Notes: generated by a model from the letters alone, not told the origin. A stretch of 11,017 nt of DNA from Butyrivibrio sp. (GCA_024690635.1 JAILOW010000163.1:1-11017); one strand, 5' to 3'; numbered from the stretch's first letter, positions 1 to 7,282 are shown. Numbers and translations: made by a program.

Positions 1-2355
1 CAAAATATAACAATCGAACTTCATAAAAAACATAATAAGATAACTATAGATATTTCATTAAATAATGACTCTGAACATCTTACCAAACGCACTGCATACA
101 GCAGCCCTAAGGACAGCATCTGTGATGTATCTTTTTCAGAAAAAGCATTAAGTGACTTTTTTGATATCGATCTGATGGACGGTAACGAAATTGACATAAA
201 ACTAAAAGACAGTGTTGTAAAAGCTCATGCAAGCATAGATGAGATAAATGCCCTGATAGGAGATAAATATACAACAGCTCTTGACTTTACTTTTTCTTCA
301 TCAGGAACATCTAAAATCGTTACCAGTAAAGAAAATCTCACCCTTAATATAAACAAAGGATTTCCTGTAAGCGCAGGTAAAATAACCGTAAATCCATATT
401 TTGCAGGTGTATCTGAAGATGGATTTAATGAATATGTGCCGGAATTTACAGGCTGCGCAGTAACGGGATTTAGATTAAACAATAAGGCTTCTGATATTCC
501 CCGGGGCTTTGAGGTTATAGAAAGCCGCTGTATTAGGACTACTACAGCATTAAATGATAAGGTAAAAAGTGGAACTATCCCTCTTTTGGTGGCTTTGGAT
601 GACAGCTTTAATACACCTTTCGGAAGCGAGATTCCTGTTGATGTTTCTTATACTTTGGTAAACAGCATGCCCAAGATCAAGGCAGTAAGTTCTTTGAAAG
701 GATCATTGAATCATCTTGTAAAAGAAACTGCGATTTTTGAGTTTGCAATAAACGGACCTGCGGAACCAAAAGAGCTTACCCGGCCTTATTTTGAGATCTT
801 TGATTCCAAAAACAGAAATGTCACTGATCTTTTTATGGCTTCAATTGAGCATAACGGAAATTATATTTTATCAATAAGAAATCCCGATGAAACAACCTAC
901 GGCAAAACCTATAAAGTAAAGATCTGGCCTGAAAACACTGTAAACCATAAAAAAGGCAGTGCTATTGTATATTCTCTTTCAGTCCTTAGTGTAAAAGCTG
1001 CTAAAAAAGTCAGTATCAGTGCTTCCGTAAAAGGCGAGATCAATGTATTTAATACATCAAGTGCTGTCACGGTTATTCTTAAAGGGAAAAACATATCGCG
1101 CTTTAATGAGATCAGCTGCAAGGTTCTTTCTGCAAAAGGTGATGATCTTACAGATCTTTTTGTCTGTGAAACAGACATTCAAAAAAATAAAATAGTTATC
1201 AGAGAAAATGCCGATAATGGCGCTAATCCCTATACGCTTATAAAAAACAACCTGGACGGCAAAAAGGTAAAGATAGTGATCACCTGTAAATATGGTGAAG
1301 ATAATAAGTCACTGTCTGTATCAAAGACCGTAAGCGTAAAGCGAAAGAGTGTAACAGTTAAGCCATCAGCTGCCAAGGTTTCATTAAACCCGCTTACAGA
1401 CAGGGGATATACCTTTAACTACAGATTAAACGGATGCAACACCAGAGTTTTTGCTGATTGCACTCTAAGCTACAAAAAGAAAGTACTTGATACCCGCACA
1501 TCTCTTTTAACAGATAATTTTGGAAGCTATGAATTTGCTTTTTCAGAAATAGAGGATGTTTCAAGGTACTACGGAAAAACGCTGGACCTTAAGATAACAC
1601 TGCATCTTGATAAGGATCACACACAAAGATCATTTAAGGAACTTAAGAGTATTACCTGCAAGATTACGGTATTAAATCCTTTAAAGAGCAAGGTTTCATT
1701 TACTTCTTCCTCAAAAGGAAGCATCAATAATGTAAATGATAATTCTTTTGCCACAATTTCTTTTAAAGGGAAAAACACCAAGGCATCTCCTGTGGTTCTT
1801 ATTGATGATACGGAAGTTTACAGGGTAAACGGAAAGAAAAAGAAGATCTCTTATACAGCTTGTTTCATCTACGCTTTGGAGGATGGCAAGGTAATAATAA
1901 AGAGAAATCCTTTTTACGGAAATTACCTTGCAACAGGTGCTTACAAGGTTGATCTTAAGCTTTCCTACGATACATATGACGGATTAAAGTACTGTAAATC
2001 TACCGCGTCAATTAAGGTGACTAAAGGTTCCTGTAGCTACAGTTTTGATAAGAAAACTCCTGAGCTTATTAATAACAATACCAAAAGAGATACTTTTTAT
2101 ATCAGCAATAAAAATGAGGCCACAAATGTTATTGTCTATGTTAAGGTGGCTGAAAAGAGCAGTATTTTTGACCTGATGTATTTGGGCGACGGCAAGTGTT
2201 CCATAGGCTTTACAGGTGGAAAGCATCTTGAAAAAAAGAAAGATAAAAAGAGCCCCATCACTTCAGCTGTAACAAAAAGTGTAAAACTGTATGTCTATAA
2301 TGACGGCAGCAATAAACCTACTCTTGTCACACTTAAAGTGAAAATTTATCCCTAA
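1..2355 (+). CDS. Large repetitive extracellular protein, 5' end outside the window
   Basis: The frame is open from base 1, so this is the C-terminal 784 residues of a longer protein; the ATG at 175 is internal. I do not recognise a named family. The first ~220 visible residues are beta-rich with no clear repeat. From about base 676 to the stop there are five tandem modules of 109-115 residues, starting near 676, 1003, 1349, 1686 and 2026. Modules 2 and 4 show the consensus best: V-S-x-x-x-S-x-KG-x-IN-x-x-N followed about 16 residues later by KGKN, then an LF or LI segment and a late GK-x-Y/V-K-x-KI strand. This size and pattern suit an Ig-like or cadherin-like beta sandwich. The protein is lysine-, serine- and threonine-rich and cysteine-poor. 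No LPxTG motif, C-terminal membrane segment or SLH domain is visible; it ends in KVKIYP. A secreted or surface role is inferred; the signal peptide or anchor would lie upstream. Confidence 0.7.
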   Translation, partial: QNITIELHKKHNKITIDISLNNDSEHLTKRTAYSSPKDSICDVSFSEKALSDFFDIDLMDGNEIDIKLKDSVVKAHASIDEINALIGDKYTTALDFTFSSSGTSKIVTSKENLTLNINKGFPVSAGKITVNPYFAGVSEDGFNEYVPEFTGCAVTGFRLNNKASDIPRGFEVIESRCIRTTTALNDKVKSGTIPLLVALDDSFNTPFGSEIPVDVSYTLVNSMPKIKAVSSLKGSLNHLVKETAIFEFAINGPAEPKELTRPYFEIFDSKNRNVTDLFMASIEHNGNYILSIRNPDETTYGKTYKVKIWPENTVNHKKGSAIVYSLSVLSVKAAKKVSISASVKGEINVFNTSSAVTVILKGKNISRFNEISCKVLSAKGDDLTDLFVCETDIQKNKIVIRENADNGANPYTLIKNNLDGKKVKIVITCKYGEDNKSLSVSKTVSVKRKSVTVKPSAAKVSLNPLTDRGYTFNYRLNGCNTRVFADCTLSYKKKVLDTRTSLLTDNFGSYEFAFSEIEDVSRYYGKTLDLKITLHLDKDHTQRSFKELKSITCKITVLNPLKSKVSFTSSSKGSINNVNDNSFATISFKGKNTKASPVVLIDDTEVYRVNGKKKKISYTACFIYALEDGKVIIKRNPFYGNYLATGAYKVDLKLSYDTYDGLKYCKSTASIKVTKGSCSYSFDKKTPELINNNTKRDTFYISNKNEATNVIVYVKVAEKSSIFDLMYLGDGKCSIGFTGGKHLEKKKDKKSPITSAVTKSVKLYVYNDGSNKPTLVTLKVKIYP
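676..2352 (+). repeat. Five tandem ~112-aa protein modules
   Basis: The coding repeat is seen at protein level, with a period of 327-346 bp. Landmarks line up as KG at about 697, 1030 and 1714, and as the second landmark INGP / KGKN / LNGCN / KGKN / SNKN in modules 1 to 5. At DNA level only modules 2 and 4 share obvious identity (aaagggaaaaac at 1081-1092 and 1765-1776). The duplications are therefore old, or have diverged, apart from this pair. Modules 3 and 5 are the most degenerate and rest on spacing plus weak landmarks. Confidence 0.6.
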
Positions 2356-2405
2356 GCATATTTGTTTGTTATTTTGTGACAATCTATATCGTTTTAACGA
2401 AAAGT

Positions 2406-2441
2406 GGATGTTTCCTGCAAGTAAAGGAAACATCCTTTTTT
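2406..2441 (+). terminator. Rho-independent terminator of the repeat-protein gene
   Basis: A perfect 10-bp stem GGATGTTTCC / GGAAACATCC has a 10-nt loop and is followed at once by six T. It lies 51 bp after the stop at 2355 and separates this gene from the dha operon. Confidence 0.93.
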
Positions 2442-2459
2442 GTTGAAATATTTATGTGC

Positions 2460-2479
2460 AAATTGCAAGAGAGCAATTT
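2460..2479. promoter_or_regulatory. Inverted repeat upstream of the dha promoter
   Basis: AAATTGC, six bases, then GCAATTT form a perfect 7-bp dyad about 65 bp upstream of the dha -10 box. There is no T tract, so it is not a terminator. Position and symmetry suit a regulator binding site, but no matching regulator is encoded beside the operon. Confidence 0.4.
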
Positions 2480-2500
2480 AGATATTTTTAACAAAATTAG

Positions 2501-2512
2501 TGTATTTATACA
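2501..2512. promoter_or_regulatory. Palindrome TGTAT-TT-ATACA in the dha promoter region
   Basis: A 12-bp perfect palindrome lies 31 bp upstream of the -10 box. A second overlapping dyad, GTATTT at 2502-2507 and AAATAC at 2513-2518, shares it. It is a candidate operator or activator site. AT-rich DNA makes short palindromes common, so support is modest. Confidence 0.35.
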
Positions 2513-2531
2513 AAATACTATGGTAATAATT

Positions 2532-2548
2532 TAACATATTGTTATAAT
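2532..2548 (+). promoter_or_regulatory. Extended -10 dha promoter with overlapping palindrome
   Basis: TGTTATAAT at 2540-2548 is a perfect extended -10 element (TG-n-TATAAT). The -35 region is weak, as is usual for extended -10 promoters. TAACA-TAT-TGTTA (2532-2544) is a 13-bp palindrome covering the TG and half of the -10 box, so a bound repressor would block RNA polymerase. Transcription would start near 2554-2556. That would leave almost no leader for the ATG at 2558 and supports the downstream dhaL start. Confidence 0.7.
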
Positions 2549-2596
2549 ATACTATAGATGCGTAAATTTTTACTCAATGAGGAGGGCAAATTGCAT

Positions 2597-3217
2597 ATGT
2601 CAACTAGAATTTATGATTGCTTGAAAAGTATCGGTGAAAAAATAATAGAAAATAAAGATTTCCTTACAGATCTGGACAGAGAAATCGGTGATGCTGATCA
2701 TGGTGTAAATATGGCCAGAGGCTTTCAGGCTGTTATCGAAAAAGTTCCTTCAGATGAAGGAGATATCGGAGCAGCATTAAAGAAGACTGGAATGACTCTT
2801 TTATCAACAGTTGGCGGTGCATCCGGACCTCTTTATGGAACTGCATATATGGATGCAGGCAAGGTTCTTGCAGGTAAAACAGCGATTTCACCTGAAGATT
2901 TCAAACTAGCTTTTGAGGCTGCCATCGCAGGAATACAAAAAAGAGGAAAGGCTGAAAAAGGCGAGAAAACAATGCTTGATGCCCTTATTCCAGCTTATGA
3001 TATATATTGCGAGAAGATTGCAGGCGGTTCTTCAATAGTTGAAGCGCTTGATGAAGCTTGCGTAAAAGCAAATGAAGGAATCGAGTTTACAAAGACTATT
3101 GCTGCAACAAAGGGAAGAGCAAGCTATCTTGGGGACAGAAGCATAGGACATCAGGATCCCGGGGCTACTTCGGCAACGCTTACGCTTGAGGTAATAAGAG
3201 ACTTTTTAAAGGGGTGA
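2597..3217 (+). CDS. dhaL: Dihydroxyacetone kinase subunit DhaL (ADP-binding)
   Basis: DhaL carries a permanently bound ADP that is rephosphorylated by DhaM and passes the phosphate to dihydroxyacetone held on DhaK. The protein is 206 aa, close to the ~210 aa norm. The N-terminal DREIGDADHGVNMARGF block contains the three aspartates that hold the Mg-nucleotide. It is followed by GGASGPLYG, then MLDALIP and a C-terminal HQDPGATSATL block, all typical of the DhaL/DAK2 helical barrel. I place the start at 2597: GGAGGG at 2581-2586 is well placed for it, the N-terminus then matches family length, and the ATG at 2558 falls about where transcription should begin. It is the first gene of a tight operon; its stop is 4 bp from the dhaM start and the dhaM ribosome site overlaps its 3' end. 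Confidence 0.95.
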   Translation: MSTRIYDCLKSIGEKIIENKDFLTDLDREIGDADHGVNMARGFQAVIEKVPSDEGDIGAALKKTGMTLLSTVGGASGPLYGTAYMDAGKVLAGKTAISPEDFKLAFEAAIAGIQKRGKAEKGEKTMLDALIPAYDIYCEKIAGGSSIVEALDEACVKANEGIEFTKTIAATKGRASYLGDRSIGHQDPGATSATLTLEVIRDFLKG

Positions 3218-3221
3218 GGAA

Positions 3222-3617
3222 ATGGTAGGAATAGTGCTGGTTTCACATAGCTATAAGATTGCGGAAGGCATAAAGGATCTTACGGATCAGGTAGCTGCAG
3301 ATCACAAAGGAATCATTTGTGCTGCAGGGCTTGAGGATAAATCCATAGGAACCGATGCCATAAGGATTTCTGAAGCAGTTAAGAAAGCAAACGATGGGGA
3401 TGGCGTAGTTATCCTTGCTGATCTTGGAAGTGGCGTTATGAGCGCAGAAACGGCAATAGATCTATTGGAAGATGAGAATATAGATGTAAGGCTAGCGGAT
3501 GCGCCTGTTGTAGAAGGTTCTATTGCAGCAGCCATCAGAGCAGTTTGCGGAGGAACAGTTGATCAGGTTATTGCAGCGGCTGAAGAGACGCGCGCTGTTA
3601 AAAAAATCTATTCTTAA
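3222..3617 (+). CDS. dhaM: PTS-dependent dihydroxyacetone kinase phosphotransferase DhaM, single EIIA-like domain
   Basis: DhaM takes phosphate from HPr on an active-site histidine and passes it to ADP on DhaL. At 131 aa it is the short single-domain Firmicutes form, without the HPr and EI-like domains fused in E. coli DhaM, so EI and HPr must come from elsewhere. The N-terminal VLVSHSYKIAEG places the phosphohistidine at His9. GDGVVILADLGSG at residues 58-70 and APVVEGSIAAA near residue 93 are the other family landmarks. The G-rich ribosome site (GGGGTGAGG) overlaps the dhaL stop codon, so translation is probably coupled. It is followed 17 bp later by dhaK. Confidence 0.94.
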   Translation: MVGIVLVSHSYKIAEGIKDLTDQVAADHKGIICAAGLEDKSIGTDAIRISEAVKKANDGDGVVILADLGSGVMSAETAIDLLEDENIDVRLADAPVVEGSIAAAIRAVCGGTVDQVIAAAEETRAVKKIYS

Positions 3618-3634
3618 AATTAAGGAGGCAGAAC

Positions 3635-4630
3635 ATGAAGAAACTAATCAATGGGGTCGACAACATAGTTGATGAGATGCTGGATGGCATGATTGCGGCT
3701 TATCCTCAGTATCTGAAACGTCTTGATGGTTTTGACGTTGTTGTAAGAGCAGGCGGCTCAAACGGTAAGGTTGCCCTCGTATCCGGTGGCGGCAGCGGAC
3801 ATGAGCCTGCACACGGCGGCTATGTTGGTAAGGGAATGCTTGATGGTGCCATCGCAGGTGCTGTTTTCACATCACCTACTCCCGATCAGGTTTTTGAAGC
3901 AATCAAAGCTGCTAACGGCGGAAAAGGTGTTCTCCTTGTAATAAAGAACTACACCGGCGACGTTATGAACTTTGAAATGGCTGCAGATATGGCAAGAGAT
4001 GAGGGCATCGAAGTTGATCAGGTTATTACAGCTGACGACGTTGCTGTTGAAAACAGTACATGGACAACCGGTAGAAGAGGTATTGCCGGAACTATCTTTG
4101 TTCACAAGCTTGCTGGTGCCTGCGCTGAGGCTGGCGGAGATCTTAAGGAAGTTAAGAGAATTGCTGAGAAAGTTATCGAGAATGTTCGTTCAATGGGTAT
4201 GGCAGTTGATGCCTGCACCGTTCCTGCAGCAGGAAAACCCAGCTTTGATCTTGCCGAAGATGAGATCGAAATCGGTATCGGTATCCATGGCGAGCCCGGT
4301 GTAAACCGCGAAAAGATCAGCTCTGTAAATGAGATTGCAGACAAGCTTCTTGATAAGATCTTTGCAGAAGGCATTTATAACTCCGGTGATGAAGTTGCTG
4401 TTATGGTTAACGGAATGGGCGGAACTCCTCTTATGGAGCTCTTTGTTGCCAACAAGCATATCAGTGATGTTCTTGGCAAAAAGAATATTAAAGTTTATAA
4501 GACTTTGGTAGGCAATTACATGACATCTCTTGATATGGAAGGATTCTCCATCACACTTCTTAAAGTTGATGACGAGCTTAAGAAATACCTTGATGCTCCT
4601 GCAGATACACCTGCTTTCGTACAGGTATAA
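3635..4630 (+). CDS. dhaK: Dihydroxyacetone kinase subunit DhaK (substrate-binding)
   Basis: DhaK binds dihydroxyacetone covalently as a hemiaminal on a histidine and presents it to DhaL-ATP, giving dihydroxyacetone phosphate for glycolysis. The 331 aa length is normal for the PTS-type subunit. The residues required in E. coli DhaK are present at the same numbers: His56 in GGGSGHEPAHGG, Asp109 in NYTGDVMNFEMA and His218 in GIGIHGEPG. There is no sign that this is the DhaQ or DhaS type of inactive paralogue, which lose these residues. A strong AAGGAGG at 3622-3628 precedes the ATG by 6 bases. It is the last gene of the operon. The order L-M-K differs from the E. coli K-L-M order, and no glycerol dehydrogenase or DhaR/DhaS regulator is adjacent. 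Confidence 0.96.
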   Translation: MKKLINGVDNIVDEMLDGMIAAYPQYLKRLDGFDVVVRAGGSNGKVALVSGGGSGHEPAHGGYVGKGMLDGAIAGAVFTSPTPDQVFEAIKAANGGKGVLLVIKNYTGDVMNFEMAADMARDEGIEVDQVITADDVAVENSTWTTGRRGIAGTIFVHKLAGACAEAGGDLKEVKRIAEKVIENVRSMGMAVDACTVPAAGKPSFDLAEDEIEIGIGIHGEPGVNREKISSVNEIADKLLDKIFAEGIYNSGDEVAVMVNGMGGTPLMELFVANKHISDVLGKKNIKVYKTLVGNYMTSLDMEGFSITLLKVDDELKKYLDAPADTPAFVQV

Positions 4631-4653
4631 TGGGGGACGTATTCTGGTAATAA

Positions 4654-4690
4654 AAAAGGCGACTTGGGACATATTCCCAAGGCGCCTTTT
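4654..4690. terminator. Bidirectional terminator between dhaK and the XRE gene
   Basis: The outer stem pairs AAAAGGCG (4654-4661) with CGCCTTTT (4683-4690). An A/G mismatch follows, then CTTGGGA (4663-4669) pairs with TCCCAAG (4675-4681) around a 5-nt loop. The T-rich right flank serves dhaK and the A run at 4652-4657 gives a U tract on the minus strand, so it can end both convergent transcripts. Confidence 0.92.
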
Positions 4691-4698
4691 ATAATGGA

Positions 4699-5202
4699 TC
4701 ACTTATATGAATTAAGCTTTTCTTTATTGATCTTGCCTTCGTTTATTGTGCTTGAAACCCAGATCTTAAGAGCTTCCACAGTCTGGTCGATATGTTCAAG
4801 CTGTTTTTGTATATTTGCAAAATCCGAAAGCTCGTCATCGGAAATCATGCCGTCTGCTGTGATATCGATAAGTCTGTCCTTTTGATTTTCCAGAGAGTTA
4901 AGAGCGGACAGCATTCCAAGAACGATCTCGGATAATGACGAGGGCTGAACTTCCGGAACATTTTCTTTTCCGATCCTGCATTCATGAGTGCAGTAGTAAT
5001 TGCACAACTCAGGTCTGTTGTAGGCTTTAGCCATATCAACAACATCCTCGGGATAGATGGATGTCTTTCCCGTCTCCATTTTTTCAATACGGCTTTCACT
5101 GATGGTCCCTATAAGTTCACTGGCCGCAGCTCTTGTAAGACCTGCTTCCTCTCTGCATTCAAAATATATATTCTTGTTTTCGCGTATGGATCTTTTCCCC
5201 AT
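4699..5202 (-). CDS. XRE-family helix-turn-helix regulator with a CxxxCxxxC motif
   Basis: This 167-aa DNA-binding protein has an N-terminal Cro/C1-type HTH at about residues 10-62 (AGLTRAAASELIG, then SESRIEKMETGK). It is followed directly by PELCNYYCTHECRIG, with cysteines at 67, 71 and 75 spaced C-x3-C-x3-C. From about residue 88 to 150 it is leucine-rich and probably helical, a likely dimer or partner interface. The HTH-then-Cys layout is, from memory, a recurring small regulator type in Clostridia; its ligand is not known to me. The cysteines could bind metal or sense redox state (inference). The start is fixed by AAGGAG about 7 bases before the ATG. It is convergent with dhaK and divergent from the Sel1/EAL operon, which it could control given the 142-bp shared intergenic region. 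Confidence 0.85.
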   Translation of the reverse strand: MGKRSIRENKNIYFECREEAGLTRAAASELIGTISESRIEKMETGKTSIYPEDVVDMAKAYNRPELCNYYCTHECRIGKENVPEVQPSSLSEIVLGMLSALNSLENQKDRLIDITADGMISDDELSDFANIQKQLEHIDQTVEALKIWVSSTINEGKINKEKLNSYK

Positions 5203-5241
5203 TTTTATCTCCTTGTTATGTAAATGATCACGTCAATAAAT

Positions 5242-5271
5242 ATTTTACACACATAAATTGTTTGTTTGCAA
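5242..5271 (-). promoter_or_regulatory. Candidate promoter of the XRE gene
   Basis: Read on the minus strand, TTGCAA (5271-5266) and TAAAAT (5247-5242) are separated by 18 bp. Transcription would start about 30 bases before the ATG at 5202. Each box matches the consensus imperfectly. Confidence 0.45.
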
Positions 5272-5284
5272 TATTTATCCCTCT

Positions 5285-5313
5285 TTTACTGATACATATA
5301 AATGATTTATAAT
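5285..5313 (+). promoter_or_regulatory. Sigma-A-type promoter of the Sel1/EAL operon
   Basis: TTTACT (5285-5290), a 17-bp spacer and a perfect TATAAT (5308-5313) predict a start near 5320, 25 bases before the ATG at 5345. It lies back to back with the XRE gene promoter. Confidence 0.75.
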
Positions 5314-5344
5314 GATTACAACATTTTTTTTACGGAGATCATAA

Positions 5345-5551
5345 ATGGAAATATCAGAAAATAAGCAGATGCTTCTCGATCTTATAGACAAGGCCGGGAA
5401 GGGTAGTATAGAGGCTGCGGAGGAAATTGCAGTCGGCTATTTTGAAGGTCGTTTTGAAGATAAGCCCAATCCGTTAAAGGCAAAAAAATGGGCGTCTTAC
5501 GCAGCTAAACACGGAAGCCGGGTGGCAACACAGTTACTTGAAAGGATCTAA
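5345..5551 (+). CDS. Small protein with a single Sel1-like repeat
   Basis: This is a 68-aa soluble protein. Residues 22-60 (AAEEIAVGYFEG, then LKAKKWASYAAKHGS) match one Sel1-like repeat: the alanine/glycine pattern of the two short helices, with the A-x-x-W-x-x-x-AA-x-x-G ending. Sel1 repeats are TPR-like helical hairpins that act as protein docking surfaces and normally occur in tandem; a lone repeat of this size is unusual. It has no signal peptide or membrane segment. CGGAGA at 5331-5336 gives a ribosome site about 8 bases from the ATG. The GGDEF-EAL gene follows 30 bp downstream under the same promoter, so an adaptor or partner role for that enzyme is a reasonable inference. It could instead be unrelated to it. 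Confidence 0.8.
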   Translation: MEISENKQMLLDLIDKAGKGSIEAAEEIAVGYFEGRFEDKPNPLKAKKWASYAAKHGSRVATQLLERI

Positions 5552-5581
5552 AGTTACTTAAAAAGTGCAGGGAGGCCCATT

Positions 5582-7282
5582 ATGAACATCAGTAAACAGC
5601 TTATGGATAGTTTGGCAAGTCTTATGCATGATGCTTCTTTGGAAAAAGATATCTCGGAGCATTATAAAAAACTATGCGATAAAATGCATGTTTGCAAAAT
5701 GTATTATGATATGGATCTTGGCGGAAAAGACAGATACCGAAATCAAAAGACCGGTGAACTTATAGTGGATGCCAAGGAAGTCGGTCGAAACCTTGTATTA
5801 TACGATTCCGGCAAAAAAAGCGGTTTTTCCAGAAAATACACTTATTATTACAATGGCGCGGAGTATGTTCACGCTTTTATTGATTTTGATAATGGCATAA
5901 AAGAAAGCGACATAGATGAATCTGTATATAGCTTTCTTGCAGATATAGTCTATATTCTTGTAAGCAGGAATAACATGCGGAAAATGCTTGATTTCGCAGA
6001 AACAAACGATGCTTTTACAGGAATTCCCAATATTTCTTTTGTTCATGAGAAATATTATTCAGTTCTCAAAACCTTAACTCCTCAGGAAATCGTTGTTATC
6101 AGAATGAATCTCAGGAATTTTAAAAACATCAACGAGATTTGCGGTGCAAAAGCAGGAGATGAGGCCATTATTCAGTATTCTAGAAAACTTCTTAGAATGA
6201 TGGATGATGATGAAAGCGCCGGACGTTTGGGCGGAGATAATTTTATTGTCTTTATCAAAAAGAAGAATCTGAATAAATTCTTGAAAAAAATAAGTGCAGT
6301 AAATATTTCAAAGCTTAAAGCAGCTCCAAAAAATAAATTTGAAGTAAGTGCCTGGGTAGGAATTTCATATCTTGAAAATGACCAGGTTAAGCCTTTTTCC
6401 GAGCGTTTAAATGATGCAAATGTTGCCTGTAGTCTTGGCAAAGGAATGCTTAATAAGGAAATTGTTTATTATAGCAAAGAGCTTGATAAGATGGTTACCA
6501 GAGGAAGAGAAGTCATCAGTGCTTTCCCTGCAGCTGTGCGAAATCATGAGTTTATTCCGTTCTTCCAGCCAAAAGTTGATATGAGGACCGGGAATCTTGT
6601 TGGATTTGAGGCTCTTTGCAGATGGTTTCATAAAGATCATTTCATATTCCCGGATCAGTTTATTCCTATTTTGGACAGAGAAGGCCTTATTCCCGAGCTT
6701 GATATTGCAATATTTGGTGAAACCTGCAGAGCTATCAGAAAATGGAAAGAAATGGGACTTAATCCTCCTAGGATTTCCTGTAACTTTTCAAAAAAGAATC
6801 TCTTTATACCGAAGATTTGCGACAAGATACTGACTGTTATTGCCAATAACGGCCTTTCTTCTGAAGATGTGGAAATTGAGATCACAGAAAGTATGAAGGA
6901 TGTGGAATATGACAGGCTGATCAGCTTTGTCAAAAACATGAAAGAACACGGAATATGCATATCCATTGATGATTTTGGAACCGGATATTCTTCATTATCA
7001 CTTCTTCATAATATTGAAGCGGATATTATTAAGATTGACAGGTCTTTTACCGACAAGGTTATTGCTGATAAAAAAGCCGCTGTCCTTATAGAAAGCATTA
7101 TAACCATTACCAACAGACTTGATATGTCCATTGTTGCAGAAGGTGTTGAGACCTCTGAGCAGGGTAAAATGCTGATGGATATGGGTTGTTATATCGCCCA
7201 GGGCTATTACTACAGTAAGCCCGTTGACTACGAAACTGCTACAGAATATATCAAAAACTTACCTTTTAAGGCTATCGTTTAA
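5582..7282 (+). CDS. Soluble GGDEF-EAL protein, predicted c-di-GMP phosphodiesterase
   Basis: At 566 aa with no membrane segment, this is a cytoplasmic protein. Residues 1-140 are an N-terminal region I do not recognise, possibly a sensor. A GGDEF domain spans about 143-300 (entry NDAFTGIPN), but its signature is GGDNF at 217-221, with the catalytic Glu replaced by Asn; cyclase activity is unlikely, though it may still bind GTP. The EAL domain spans about 320-560. Glu343 (EAL), Asn401, Glu433, Asp463-Asp464 (DDFGTG), Lys484, Glu520 (AEGVE) and Gln540 occur with the same spacing as the catalytic set of known EAL phosphodiesterases, so it should hydrolyse c-di-GMP to pGpG. GGGAGG at 5570-5575 sets the start. 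It is the second gene of the Sel1 operon, and its last 24 bp overlap the convergent pncC-like gene. Confidence 0.93.
   Translation: MNISKQLMDSLASLMHDASLEKDISEHYKKLCDKMHVCKMYYDMDLGGKDRYRNQKTGELIVDAKEVGRNLVLYDSGKKSGFSRKYTYYYNGAEYVHAFIDFDNGIKESDIDESVYSFLADIVYILVSRNNMRKMLDFAETNDAFTGIPNISFVHEKYYSVLKTLTPQEIVVIRMNLRNFKNINEICGAKAGDEAIIQYSRKLLRMMDDDESAGRLGGDNFIVFIKKKNLNKFLKKISAVNISKLKAAPKNKFEVSAWVGISYLENDQVKPFSERLNDANVACSLGKGMLNKEIVYYSKELDKMVTRGREVISAFPAAVRNHEFIPFFQPKVDMRTGNLVGFEALCRWFHKDHFIFPDQFIPILDREGLIPELDIAIFGETCRAIRKWKEMGLNPPRISCNFSKKNLFIPKICDKILTVIANNGLSSEDVEIEITESMKDVEYDRLISFVKNMKEHGICISIDDFGTGYSSLSLLHNIEADIIKIDRSFTDKVIADKKAAVLIESIITITNRLDMSIVAEGVETSEQGKMLMDMGCYIAQGYYYSKPVDYETATEYIKNLPFKAIV

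Noticed and set aside
2391..2404. Possible extra copy of the 8273 repeat core (GTTTTAACGAAAAG versus GGTTTAACGAAGAG)
   Set aside because: Likeness covers only about 14 AT-rich bases and does not extend to the GGGGC end, so chance is the simpler explanation.
2558..2596. ATG at 2558 as the dhaL start
   Set aside because: It sits about 10 bases after the -10 box, has no ribosome site and adds 13 residues not seen in the family. The ATG at 2597 has GGAGGG.
4190..4702. 170-codon open frame on the minus strand opposite dhaK
   Set aside because: It lies antisense to dhaK, which has all catalytic residues and normal codon use. It shows no recognisable domain and no ribosome site.
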